DNA from: Komagataeibacter intermedius TF2
GTDB lineage: Bacteria; Pseudomonadota; Alphaproteobacteria; Acetobacterales; Acetobacteraceae
NCBI RefSeq assembly: GCF_000964425.1
Contig: NZ_BANF01000050.1
Coordinates: forward strand, 1 to 63,558
Reading direction: 5' to 3'
DNA length: 63,558 bases
Positions 55,547 through 63,558 of the stretch are shown one piece after another. Numbering within the stretch: position 1 is the stretch's first letter; each line of letters starts with the position of its first letter. The notes below the pieces were generated by a model. The model ran no database searches and had not been told where the DNA came from. It saw only the letters and a list, made by a program, of their open reading frames with translations. The translations under genes and the position numbers were made by a program.

Positions 55547-56203
55547 CTATTTTTTCACGACAATGCAGATTTCATGCGTTTCCCCGGCCGGATAATGGCG
55601 GAGATACAGCGGCGCACCGCCCTGCTGTCCGGGTATGGCCTCGCTGCATTCATCGGGCAGGCCACAGACATTTCCCAAAAACCGGACCACGGCCCATGCA
55701 TTGCAGTCCAGCGTGGTCGAGGCGCCACTCAGCAGTCCGATCAGGGTGATGTCGGTATCGGCATCATAGGTGACGCTCAGGCTGGCGACATCGCGGAAGG
55801 TGATGGAGATGGTGCCCGGGGCATCCTCCTCCAGCGTGACATCAACCAGCAGCAGGCCGGAATCCGGTAGTTTCGGGCCAAAAATCAGGCTGCCCCCGCC
55901 CGCCTTGACCGCAATGCGCACCCACAGGATATGAAGCGTGCCGGAACTTTCAAATTCCATCGTGCCGCCACGCAGCACGTAGTCACGCTGGCAGCTGGTG
56001 GCAATATCGCTCAGGGAGGCACGCAGCCATGCATCCGGCCCGACCACCAGACGTTCGGATGCATGGTGGTGGGTGTGGAATGCCGATGCATTCCGCGCGA
56101 CCTCCACCAGGGCATGCCGCAAGACAAAAAAACCACCGCGAATTTCCTGATCCGTATCCCGACTGGTCAGGACTCGATGTTCATCATCCGTTCGGCGTCC
56201 CAT
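55547..56203 (-). CDS. Protein of unknown function, first gene of the c-di-GMP operon
   Basis: A 218-residue protein without signal peptide or membrane segment; I do not recognise a family. It has a His-rich stretch AFHTHHHASERLVV near residue 42-55, and a predicted beta-rich second half (TLHILWVRIAVKAGGGSLIFG; SISITFRDVASLSVTYDAD-like alternation). It ends 19 bases before the PdeA-like start, so it is probably co-transcribed and translationally linked. A cytosolic accessory or ligand-binding role for the c-di-GMP pair is inference. ATG 56203 is preferred to the adjacent TTG; AGGA lies 11 bases upstream. Confidence 0.7.
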   Translation of the reverse strand: MGRRTDDEHRVLTSRDTDQEIRGGFFVLRHALVEVARNASAFHTHHHASERLVVGPDAWLRASLSDIATSCQRDYVLRGGTMEFESSGTLHILWVRIAVKAGGGSLIFGPKLPDSGLLLVDVTLEEDAPGTISITFRDVASLSVTYDADTDITLIGLLSGASTTLDCNAWAVVRFLGNVCGLPDECSEAIPGQQGGAPLYLRHYPAGETHEICIVVKK

Positions 56204-56296
56204 CAATTATATTATCCTGATTTCGCAAAAGTCTTAATGTTTCGATAATTTTGGGCTTATACATATATTGCAATAGTAATGCAACTCATTTCGACC

Positions 56297-56345
56297 CTAG
56301 GGAATAAATGCTTTTTTAATTGAATGCTGGGAATTTATTCCTTAG
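56297..56345. repeat. Inverted repeat in AT-rich divergent region
   Basis: Arms CTAGGGAATAAAT (56297-56309) and ATTTATTCCTTAG (56333-56345) are complementary at 12 of 13 positions, separated by 23 bases. They lie between the c-di-GMP operon and the recombinase-like gene, in DNA much richer in A+T than the surroundings. Possible regulator or recombinase site. Confidence 0.65.
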
Positions 56346-56465
56346 TTCTTTACCATTCCATGAGAAGGAAATGGGAACGTCTTGTGACGTCGCTGCAATG
56401 TCTGTTCAGTTGTTCGATTTTTGACTACATATGTAATTGAATTTTAATTGTGATCTGAAGATAAG

Positions 56466-57035
56466 ATGCTGATCGGTTATGCGCGTGCAGGGACGGACGA
56501 GTGCACCCTTGAGGAGCAAGTGTGGCATTTGCATGACGAAGGCTGCGAAACCATTTACGAGGACCCCCTGCCGGAGGAAGAAAAGGAACGTCCCGGGCTG
56601 ACGCGCCTTTTGCAGGCCGCCCGTACGGGCGACATCATTATCGTCTATCGCCTTGACCGCCTTGCCCGCTCGACACAGCACCTGCTGGAAATCGCGGAAA
56701 GCCTGCGGCAGAAGGGCGCGGGGCTACGTTCCATCCGCGAACCGTGGGCGGATACGACATCGCCCGAAGGCCGCATTGTCATGACGGTATTTGCGGGGAT
56801 CGCGGATTTTGAACGCGCGCTGATCCGCGAACGCACGGCGGCAGGCCGCATGCAGGCCCGCCAGCGTGGCATCCATATGGGACGCCCGCCCAAGCTGACC
56901 CAGGCGGATAATGCGGAAATATACAAGATGGCAACGCAGGACGGCCTGCCCATTGCGGACATTGCCGAACAGTTCAGCGTGCACAAGGCGACCATCTACC
57001 GCATCATTTCCAAGTTCCGCAGTGAAAATGGCTGA
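56466..57035 (+). CDS. Serine recombinase family protein lacking the catalytic serine
   Basis: A 189-residue homologue of resolvase/invertase (Hin/Tn3 type). The catalytic domain is otherwise typical: MLIGYARAGTDEC at the start, YRLDRLARSTQHLLE (conserved Arg), GRIVMTVFAGIADFERALIRERT, then the C-terminal helix-turn-helix after GRPPKL (IADIAEQFSVHKATIYRIISK). The nucleophile Ser of the usual RVST motif is Gly9 (RAGT, codon GGG). Strand exchange should be impossible, so it may be a DNA-binding regulator derived from a recombinase. It is divergent from the c-di-GMP operon across an AT-rich region with an inverted repeat. Confidence 0.85.
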   Translation: MLIGYARAGTDECTLEEQVWHLHDEGCETIYEDPLPEEEKERPGLTRLLQAARTGDIIIVYRLDRLARSTQHLLEIAESLRQKGAGLRSIREPWADTTSPEGRIVMTVFAGIADFERALIRERTAAGRMQARQRGIHMGRPPKLTQADNAEIYKMATQDGLPIADIAEQFSVHKATIYRIISKFRSENG

Positions 57036-57343
57036 ATCTATTCTAATATTCCGCCTGTAAGCAGGCGTTATCTGGCGACGCCTTCCGAAGCTTCCCGAAA
57101 AAAGTTTCGCCAGAAACGTCCTTGATGACGGCTGGATATGTTCCGGACAGGCTTTTCAGGAAAAACCTGCAAAAACAGGGACCGGTCCCGCACGCCGTTT
57201 TTTGCGGAAAGACAATGCTCCCCTGAAGCCGCTCATGGTCCACGGGCTGCATGGAGCAGATGTGCCCGTCACCGAAACAGGCGGGCGCATCCGGGCAAAG
57301 CTGGCAGGCTGTCCCTGCGGTGCAGGAACCACCGCCCGCGCGG
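57036..57343. other. Intergenic region with repeat copy D
   Basis: No gene supported. Holds hairpin repeat copy D and several small hairpins between the convergent recombinase-like and PRISE reductase genes. Confidence 0.55.
57068..57120. repeat. Hairpin repeat, copy D
   Basis: Arms TCTGGCG (57071-57077) and CGCCAGA (57108-57114) enclose GACGCCTTCCGAAGCTTCCCG and AAAAAAG; ends in CGCCAGAAACGTCC. Related to copies at 15931, 23275 and 38041. Confidence 0.55.
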
Positions 57344-58408
57344 TCAGGGAATATAGCGTTCGGCGCGCAGGCGGTCGAACAGGTCGAAGAAGGAATCAGG
57401 CGTGTAGCGATAGCCGGTGAACCCGAGTTTGCGGCTCAGGCTCATGTCGGTCACGCATTCGACGGGGCGGCCCAGATCGGCATCCGTGTGCCATGGCGAC
57501 GCCAGCCGGTTCAGCGCTGCTTCCCGCAGGCCATGCCGGTGGGCGATGTCCGCCCATTGTGCGCCCTTGTCCGCCAGCATGTGTTCCAGCGACGTGGCGT
57601 GACCGGGATAGGGTGCGGCGTCAATGCCGAACCATGCGGCCAGTTCGCCCCACAGCCATTTCCAGCGGAACACGTCGCCATTGACCACATTGAACGCCCG
57701 GTTGTGCCCGGCGGGGCTGCTGGCCGCCCACAGGATCTGGCTGGCAAGCTGGCGGGCGTCGGTCACGTCCGTCAGGCCGTTCCACTGCACGGGCGATCCG
57801 GGGAAAACGAAGGGCAGCCCCGTTTCGCGGCACAGCGTGGCATAGGCCGCCAGCGTCGTGCCCATGTTCATGAGGTTGCCGATCGCATACCCGATGACCG
57901 TATGCGGGCGATGGACCGTCCATGCAATGCCCAGCCGGTCCGCGGCCTCGAACAGGACATCTTCCTGACTGTAATAGAAATTTTCCACCGCCAGCCGTGG
58001 CATGCTTTCACGGAACGGCGTCTGTGGCGGCGCACCCTGCGCATAGGCTTCGAACGGGCCAAGGTAATGTTTCAGCCCGGTCACCAGACTGGCATGCACC
58101 AGCGCGTGCGGGCGTGGCAGGGTGGCAAACACGTTGCGAAGCATCGCGCTGTTGGCAATGCAGTTTTCACGTTCGCTGTCGCGCCGTGTCCATGTGGTGA
58201 AAAAGACATGCGTCGGTACGATACCGGCCAGCGCCGTGCGCAGGGATTCCGGGTCCAGCGCGTCGGCCGCGACGGGTATTATTGTACCGGGCAGGTTTTC
58301 CGTCCGCCGCGCCAGGCCGTAAACGCCCCAGCCCTCCGCGACCAGCCGGTTGGCAAGGTTCTGGCCGACAATACCTGTCGCACCGATGACAAGCGCCCTG
58401 TGGGACAT
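57344..58408 (-). CDS. PRISE-type SDR reductase
   Basis: A 354-residue extended SDR similar to progesterone 5-beta-reductase/iridoid-synthase-like (PRISE) enzymes: the cofactor motif VIGATGIVGQNLANRL, FFTTWTRRD (NADPH-site segment of this group), the catalytic Tyr in VENFYYSQED, and RPHTVIGYAIGN. It reduces activated C=C bonds of enones using NADPH. Of two in-frame ATGs, GGAGG is five bases before the one at 58408. Divergent from an HxlR regulator, which likely controls it. Confidence 0.85.
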   Translation of the reverse strand: MSHRALVIGATGIVGQNLANRLVAEGWGVYGLARRTENLPGTIIPVAADALDPESLRTALAGIVPTHVFFTTWTRRDSERENCIANSAMLRNVFATLPRPHALVHASLVTGLKHYLGPFEAYAQGAPPQTPFRESMPRLAVENFYYSQEDVLFEAADRLGIAWTVHRPHTVIGYAIGNLMNMGTTLAAYATLCRETGLPFVFPGSPVQWNGLTDVTDARQLASQILWAASSPAGHNRAFNVVNGDVFRWKWLWGELAAWFGIDAAPYPGHATSLEHMLADKGAQWADIAHRHGLREAALNRLASPWHTDADLGRPVECVTDMSLSRKLGFTGYRYTPDSFFDLFDRLRAERYIP

Positions 58409-58518
58409 CTTTTCCTCCATGAAGGGTGTGGGCTTCACACGCTGTCGGGTAACGCCATAAAAGACAATCCGGCACCTTTTCGTGCCCTGGTCACCTGAAC
58501 GTTCCCGTGAGGCCGCCC

Positions 58519-58935
58519 ATGGATATCGCCCCCCTGCCCGACATCTACCGCCATGCGCCATTCGCGCAGGACTGTGCCCCACGCCGCCTGCTGCGGCTGT
58601 TTTCGGGCAAATGGACCACCATGATCGTGCATACGCTGCACCTGTGTGGCGGCGCATCGCGCCCCGGCCAGCTTCAGCGCGCCCTGCCCGGTCTGTCGAA
58701 AAAGATGATGACCCAGACCCTGCGCGATCTGGAACGGATGGGACTGGTGGACCGCAACATCATGCAGGTCATGCCGCCCGTGGTCGAATACCGGCTGACG
58801 GCGCTGGGACAGCGTTTTGTCGAACCGCTGGAAATGCTCTACCGCTGGGGCGCGCAGCATGCGGCGCTGCTCGATCAGGTGGACCGCAACATCGCCGCCG
58901 CACCCGCACCCGCACCCGCGCGCGACGCATCCTGA
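58519..58935 (+). CDS. HxlR-family transcriptional regulator
   Basis: A 138-residue winged-helix regulator with the HxlR pattern LLRLFSGKWTTMIVHTLHL, RPGQLQRALPGLSKKMMTQTLRDLERMGLV (in part) and VVEYRLTALGQ. HxlR proteins typically sense reactive carbonyls, quinones or oxidants. It is divergent from the PRISE reductase (110-base gap) and upstream of, though convergent with, the efflux operon. The Ala-Pro repeat tail (AAAPAPAPAPA) is low complexity. Confidence 0.88.
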   Translation: MDIAPLPDIYRHAPFAQDCAPRRLLRLFSGKWTTMIVHTLHLCGGASRPGQLQRALPGLSKKMMTQTLRDLERMGLVDRNIMQVMPPVVEYRLTALGQRFVEPLEMLYRWGAQHAALLDQVDRNIAAAPAPAPARDAS

Positions 58936-59019
58936 TGGCGCGTGGGCCCGGACGCTTCAGGGGAATGCCGCCCCTGTAAGACAGGCGGCACCCACGGAAG
59001 GCTGCCCTGGTGCGGCCCC

Positions 59020-60606
59020 TTACTGCCCCATGGCGGGGGACAGCACCGGCTGCGTCAGGTTGTCGTCGGGGTCGGGGCCGTGGCTGTGCGGGGCAGGCAC
59101 GCCGCCCACGGGCGGGGCGTTGTGCAGACCGGAATACTGAAGCGGATCAACCCCGAACACCTGATTGGGCGCGGGCAGGCTGGCGGCGTCCCATCCCCCG
59201 CCACATCCACGGATCAGGCCGACCTGCGCCTGCAGGTACCGGGTCTGGATTTCCGCCTGCTGTATGCGGGCGTCCAGCGTGCTGACCTGCGCGATCAGAA
59301 CGTCAAGATACGTGGCAAGTCCGCCCTTGTACAGGTTCATGGTAATGTCCTGTGTCTCGCTGGCAGCACCGACGGCGGCGCGCAGGCGGCCGTTTTCGCC
59401 ATCCAGCCGGTTGGTGCGCGACAGCCCGTCCTCCACATCGCGAAACGCGTTGAGGATGGTGACACGGTAATGGTCGCGGGTTTCACGGTAGGCGGACCAG
59501 CTCTGCTGTAGCTGCGCGCGGCGCAGGCCGCCCTCAAACACCGGCATGGTCACGGTCGCGCCATACGACCACATGGAATTGGCAAGGTTGGCGAGGTTGA
59601 AGCCATTGTCATCAAACCCTCCGTTCATCTGGAACGACACATGTGGGTAGAACGCGGCGCGCGCTATGCCGATGGCCCGGTTGGCCTGCGCCATCTGGCG
59701 TTCGGCAATGGCAATGTCGGGCCTGCGCTGCAGCAGGGCCGACGGCAGGGGCGCGCGCAGCGCGAAACGGGTGCCGTTAAGGTGCGGATCCGCCGCGATA
59801 TGGAATGACGACGGGGCGACGTTGACCAGAACGGCCACGGCGTGTTCCATCACCTCGCGCTGGGCCTGGATGTCCAGCAGGCGGGCCTGCGTGGTGTACA
59901 GCTGGTTCTGCGCGCGCGCCACATCCAGCCGTGACGCGGCCTGGTCCACCAGCCGTGTCTGGGTCACGCGCAGGGAGTCCTGGTAATACCGGATCGACTG
60001 GGTATAGATCGCCGCCTGCGCATCCAGCCCGCGCAGGGTGAAATAGTCACTGGCCAGTTCGGCCTGCAGGCTCAGCCGCGCCGCGGCGTATTCCGCCGCC
60101 TGTTCCTGCGCATAGTCTTTCTGCAACCGCACCCGGTTGCGGATGGAGGACCAGAAATCCGGTTCCCACGATGCCATGCCGCCATAGAATTCATCGGAAT
60201 CCGTGATCGGCCCCTTGTAACGGAACAGCCGCTCGGCCGAGCTTTTGTTGTTGCTGCCGCCAAAGGCCACGCCAAAATGCGGCAGCAGGTCGGCCCGGGC
60301 CTCGCTTACGATCGCGCGTGCCTGCAGGAAACGTTCGCTGGCGGCCTGCAGGTCGCCGTTATGGGCCATGGCGGTGGTTTCCAGCATGTCAAGCTGCGGA
60401 TCGGCAAAGCTTTCCCACCACTGCGCGGGAATGGCGTCATCCATGGGGCGGGCCACGCCAAACGGGGCCTGCCCCTGCCATGTGGCGGGAATGATGTAGT
60501 TCGGCGCATGATAGGCCGGGGCCAGGTCGCATCCCGCCAGTGACAGCAGCGACATGGCGCACGCGCCCCCCATGCCGGCGGCGCGGCGGATGGTGTGTGC
60601 CATCAT
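59020..60606 (-). CDS. Outer-membrane efflux channel (NodT/OprM-type)
   Basis: A 528-residue outer-membrane lipoprotein of RND pumps. A lipobox LSLAGC ends the signal; two OEP repeats follow with coiled-coil-forming stretches (DLQAASERFLQARAIVSEARADLLP; RPDIAIAERQMAQANRAIGIARAAFYP, in part). Start overlaps the adaptor stop (ATGA). It forms the exit duct for the adaptor and permease encoded upstream. Confidence 0.9.
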   Translation of the reverse strand: MMAHTIRRAAGMGGACAMSLLSLAGCDLAPAYHAPNYIIPATWQGQAPFGVARPMDDAIPAQWWESFADPQLDMLETTAMAHNGDLQAASERFLQARAIVSEARADLLPHFGVAFGGSNNKSSAERLFRYKGPITDSDEFYGGMASWEPDFWSSIRNRVRLQKDYAQEQAAEYAAARLSLQAELASDYFTLRGLDAQAAIYTQSIRYYQDSLRVTQTRLVDQAASRLDVARAQNQLYTTQARLLDIQAQREVMEHAVAVLVNVAPSSFHIAADPHLNGTRFALRAPLPSALLQRRPDIAIAERQMAQANRAIGIARAAFYPHVSFQMNGGFDDNGFNLANLANSMWSYGATVTMPVFEGGLRRAQLQQSWSAYRETRDHYRVTILNAFRDVEDGLSRTNRLDGENGRLRAAVGAASETQDITMNLYKGGLATYLDVLIAQVSTLDARIQQAEIQTRYLQAQVGLIRGCGGGWDAASLPAPNQVFGVDPLQYSGLHNAPPVGGVPAPHSHGPDPDDNLTQPVLSPAMGQ

Positions 60607-61790
60607 TCATCGTCCTTTTCATCGGTATCGCTGCTGTATCCGGCCACGGGCTGGACCACGCGCACGCTCTCGCCCTCCAGCAGGTCGGCGGGCGGGTTGT
60701 CGATGATCCGGTCATCGGGGGATATGCCCGACAGCACCTGCGTCGCCCCGTCGCCCATGCGGCCCACGATGATATTGTGGAAATGCGCATGGTTCTGCCC
60801 ATCCACCACGGCCACCTGCATGCCGTGTTCCTGAAACACCAGCGCGCCGGTGGGAATGGTCTGGTGCGTGGCCTGTTCGGGCGCGGTCAGGGTGACGGCG
60901 GCGAAGGTTCCGGGCCACAGGGCATGGTCGGTATTGTCGATCACGAACTCGCTTACGCTGGTGCGGGTGTCGGGGTCATAGCCGCCCGATACGGTCAGGA
61001 ACTTCGCCTCGAACCGGCGGTCGGGGAACTGCGGCACCTGCACGCTGGCCTGCAGGCCGGGCTGCAGGATGTAGGACATGTTTTCAGGGATCGAGACGAA
61101 CAGACGCATCTGGTGCGTATCCGCCACGCTGAACAGTTCACTGGCCGCACCCGTGGCATTCAGGTTGCCGCCGCCTTCATGCACGTAGTCGCCCACGTTG
61201 ATGTCACGCTGCGTCACCACGCCATCAAACGGTGCGACAATGATCTTGAAGCGTTCAAGGGCGGCGTAGCGGTCAAGGTTGTGGCGCGCGGCCTCCAGGT
61301 CGGCGGCGGCGGATTTCTCGTTCGCGTCCTGCACGGAAACGGACTGCCCCGACACCGCCTGTGACTTGCCCATCAGCCGCCAGCGCTGGGCCGTCACCAC
61401 CGCAAGGTCGTATTTCGCCTGTGACGACTGCAGGTCGGCCTGCGCCTGCGCGAACTGCGCATCAAGGCCGGGGGTGTTGATTTCGGCCAGTACGTCGCCC
61501 GTGGCCACCCGCGCGCCGTAATCCTTGTACCACATGCGCACGTAACCGGACGCCTGCGGGTAAATGGGGGCCTGGTACCATGCCTCGATCGTGCCGGGCA
61601 GGTCGAGGCTGACATGGCGCGCCTCGCGCCGGGGCGAGATGACCATGACATCGGGCACGGAGGCGACAGTGGCCTCCCGCCGCAGGGCGGCTGCATGCTG
61701 CACGCGTCCGACCAGCAGGTAACCGCACCACCCCACGACAACGGCGGCACCGGCCAGCATGACGACTTTTCGGTTTTTCTGGGTGGACAT
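60603..61790 (-). CDS. RND efflux periplasmic adaptor
   Basis: A 395-residue membrane-fusion protein: N-terminal anchor helix (VVMLAGAAVVVGWCGYLLVG), beta-barrel/lipoyl entry (GTIEAWYQAPIYPQASGYV), alpha-hairpin (FAQAQADLQSSQAKYDLAVV) and the return lipoyl half (APFDGVVTQRDINVGDYV). Links the inner-membrane pump to the outer-membrane channel. Its start overlaps the permease stop (TGATG) and its stop overlaps the channel start, so the three are translationally coupled. Confidence 0.92.
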   Translation of the reverse strand: MSTQKNRKVVMLAGAAVVVGWCGYLLVGRVQHAAALRREATVASVPDVMVISPRREARHVSLDLPGTIEAWYQAPIYPQASGYVRMWYKDYGARVATGDVLAEINTPGLDAQFAQAQADLQSSQAKYDLAVVTAQRWRLMGKSQAVSGQSVSVQDANEKSAAADLEAARHNLDRYAALERFKIIVAPFDGVVTQRDINVGDYVHEGGGNLNATGAASELFSVADTHQMRLFVSIPENMSYILQPGLQASVQVPQFPDRRFEAKFLTVSGGYDPDTRTSVSEFVIDNTDHALWPGTFAAVTLTAPEQATHQTIPTGALVFQEHGMQVAVVDGQNHAHFHNIIVGRMGDGATQVLSGISPDDRIIDNPPADLLEGESVRVVQPVAGYSSDTDEKDDE

Positions 61791-63558
61791 CAGTTCATTT
61801 CCTCCCGGATGCGGGATGGACGGTTGTGCAGGATTGCGTAAACACACGGCACGAACAGAAGCGTGGACACGGTGGCCACCAGCAGCCCGCCAATGACCGC
61901 GCGGCCCAGGGGCGCGTTCTGGGAATTGCTCATGGCCATGGGCACCATGCCGATCACCATGGCCAGCGCGGTCATCAGCACCGGGCGGATGCGGCCGTAG
62001 CCTGCCTCCAGCGCCGCGCGCAGGGCGTCGCCATGTTCCTCGATCCGTTCACGGGCAAAGGACACCACCAGGATGGAATTGGCCGTGGCCGTGCCCATGC
62101 ACATGATCGCCCCCGTCAGCGCCGGCACCGACAGCCGCGTATGCGTCAGGAACAGCGCCCACGCGATACCCGCCAGTGCGCCCGGCAGCGCGGTGATGAT
62201 GATGAACGGGTCCAGCCATGACTGGAAATTGACCACGATCAGCAGGTAGATCAGCAGCACCGACACCACCAGCCCGAACACCAGTTCGACATAGGCATGG
62301 CGCATGGTTTCGGTCTGGCCGCGCACCACCACGGCGGCGGTGGACGGCACCCTGTCCCGCGTCTGGTCCAGCACGTGCTGCACGCCGGTTGTCACCTGTC
62401 CCAGATCCGCGCCCTCGGCGGAAACATAGATGTCAACTTCCGGCATGGAGTTGAAGTGCGAGACCTGCCCCGGCGTGCCGGTGGCGCTGACATTGCTGAT
62501 ACCACCCAGCAGCTGCATGTGCCGCCCCTGCGGGTCGCCATCGCCCTTGTCCACCGGAATGGTCATGAGGTTGTTGAAATGCGTCAGCTGGTCCTGTGAC
62601 ACATACACGTTCAGCGGGAAGGTGATGCCCGTGGCCGGGTCCAGCCAGTATTGCGGGTCCACCGTCTGGCTGCCCGACAGCGTCATGAGTTCGTTATTGG
62701 CAAGGTCGGCTTCCGTCATGCCGGTGGCCTGCCCGAACGTGCGGTTGCCCTGCACGAACAGCGTGGGCGTTTTCATGGTCTGCTGGATCACGACATCGGC
62801 TGCCCCCGGCACGCCGCGCAGGCGGTTTACCAGCAGGCGGGCATAATCGTAATTGTCACGCAGGTCCGGCCCCGAAATCTGGATGTCGATGGGCGAAGGC
62901 GACCCGAAATTCAGGATCTTTGCCGTAAGGTCCGCAGGCTGGAAGGTGAACACGGTGCCGGGAAACCGTGCCGACAGGTCATGGCGCAGGATGGTGCGGT
63001 CGTCCCACACGGGTGTTTCCTCATTTTTAAGTGCAATGGTGATGTCACAGTCCTGCGTGCCGATGGTGGGCGTGGGAATGAAGGCCTGGTTATGCGCCCC
63101 TTCGGGCAGGCCGCAGTTTTCGATCATGCTTTCTACCTTGCCGGGGAACAGGGCGTTGATCCGGTCTTCCACCAGCGACGCCTCGCGTCCCGCCACCTCG
63201 ATGCGGGTGCCAAGGGGCGCGCGCATGTGCATCTGGATCGTGCCCGACCTGGTTTCGGGAAAGAAATCGCGTCCCGCGATCAGGTACAGCCCCAGAGAGC
63301 AGACCGAAACGCCCAGGAACACGCCAACAAAGCGCCTGCGCCCTGCAATCGCGCGTTCCAGCACGCCCGCATACCCTTCGCGGAACGTGTTGAACCCGCG
63401 CTCAAACGCCTGCTGGAAGCGTTCGGGCAGGCGCCTGGGGTATTGCAGGTTGTGGACCTGCGGCTCGCAGTGGTGGGAATCCCCATGTCCCGCCACGCTG
63501 TGGCCGGCCAGCAGGTATTTGGCCATGGTCGGCACCAGCGTGCGCGACAGGATGAAGG
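61790..63558 (-). CDS. RND efflux permease, 5' part beyond the window
   Basis: The C-terminal about 589 residues of an HAE1-like pump subunit; the frame runs through the right edge (SRTLVPTMAKYLL at the edge), so the gene is cut by the window, not truncated in the genome. It shows the second porter domain, the helices with FGLVVSVLLIYLLIVVNFQSW and GAIMCMGTATANSILVVSFA (each in part), and the C-terminal NAPLGRAVIGGLLVATVSTLLFVPCV. Proton-driven export of drugs, solvents or metals; substrate unknown. Confidence 0.9.
   Translation of the reverse strand, partial: FILSRTLVPTMAKYLLAGHSVAGHGDSHHCEPQVHNLQYPRRLPERFQQAFERGFNTFREGYAGVLERAIAGRRRFVGVFLGVSVCSLGLYLIAGRDFFPETRSGTIQMHMRAPLGTRIEVAGREASLVEDRINALFPGKVESMIENCGLPEGAHNQAFIPTPTIGTQDCDITIALKNEETPVWDDRTILRHDLSARFPGTVFTFQPADLTAKILNFGSPSPIDIQISGPDLRDNYDYARLLVNRLRGVPGAADVVIQQTMKTPTLFVQGNRTFGQATGMTEADLANNELMTLSGSQTVDPQYWLDPATGITFPLNVYVSQDQLTHFNNLMTIPVDKGDGDPQGRHMQLLGGISNVSATGTPGQVSHFNSMPEVDIYVSAEGADLGQVTTGVQHVLDQTRDRVPSTAAVVVRGQTETMRHAYVELVFGLVVSVLLIYLLIVVNFQSWLDPFIIITALPGALAGIAWALFLTHTRLSVPALTGAIMCMGTATANSILVVSFARERIEEHGDALRAALEAGYGRIRPVLMTALAMVIGMVPMAMSNSQNAPLGRAVIGGLLVATVSTLLFVPCVYAILHNRPSRIREEMN

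Noticed and set aside
61790-63558. Apparent truncated RND permease
   Set aside because: The frame runs through the window edge, so the missing N-terminal half is a boundary effect, not a deletion.

Overview
The window is GC-rich chromosomal DNA of an alphaproteobacterium, most likely an acetic acid bacterium (Acetobacteraceae, Komagataeibacter or a close relative). This is inferred from the tandem PAS-GAF-GGDEF-EAL gene pair arranged like the pdeA-dgc (cdg) operons of cellulose-producing species, from the exported-enzyme content, and from a hairpin repeat family found in several intergenic gaps. No rRNA, tRNA, CRISPR array or intact insertion sequence was seen.

Layout. (1) 0-6.8 kb: a one-carbon block. 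A minus-strand operon (quinone reductase, FolD, MTHFR-like, exported lipase/esterase, MFS) is divergent from an IclR regulator and a second FolD, with a PcaU/PobR-like operator between them. The two FolD paralogues have lost different active-site parts. (2) 6.8-10.9 kb: purine uptake and deamination (GntR regulator, AzgA-type permease, adenine deaminase). (3) 11-26 kb: a run of exported hydrolases (AcpA-type phosphatase, RNase T2 lipoprotein, phospholipase C, carboxylesterase, a homologue of the animal lysosomal exonucleases PLD3/PLD4, S1/P1 nuclease, a NUP-family nucleoside protein, two exported amidohydrolases), then a cytosine-deaminase-like enzyme. (4) 26.3-34 kb: an operon of unknown substrate with an ABC importer, creatininase-like, FAD oxidase, CocE-like, cupin and isochorismatase-like genes; then a TetR gene with a clear palindromic operator and a quinone-reductase-like enzyme. 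(5) 36.7-48 kb: nucleoside and pyrimidine catabolism: CNT transporter, complete reductive pyrimidine pathway (PreT/PreA, dihydropyrimidinase, ureidopropionase), RutR-like regulator, NCS1 permease, nucleoside hydrolase and nucleoside deoxyribosyltransferase. (6) 48-51 kb: an exported GH13 glucosidase and an SDR. (7) 51-57 kb: a c-di-GMP operon (PDE-like and DGC-like proteins with FixL/DOS-type PAS histidines, plus an unknown protein) beside a serine-recombinase homologue that lacks the catalytic serine. (8) 57-63.6 kb: PRISE-type reductase, HxlR regulator and a tripartite RND efflux operon cut by the window end.

Together, regions 2, 3 and 5 read as one nucleic-acid scavenging supercluster. Outside the cytoplasm, RNA and DNA would be cut by RNase T2, S1/P1 and the PLD3/4-like exonuclease, and nucleotides dephosphorylated by the phosphatase. 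Nucleosides and bases would enter through CNT, NCS1 and AzgA transporters and be hydrolysed, deaminated and reductively degraded. RNase T2, PLD3/4 and acid phosphatase together resemble the lysosomal RNA-digestion set of animals. Three similar RutR-like dyads mark promoters of the pyrimidine part.
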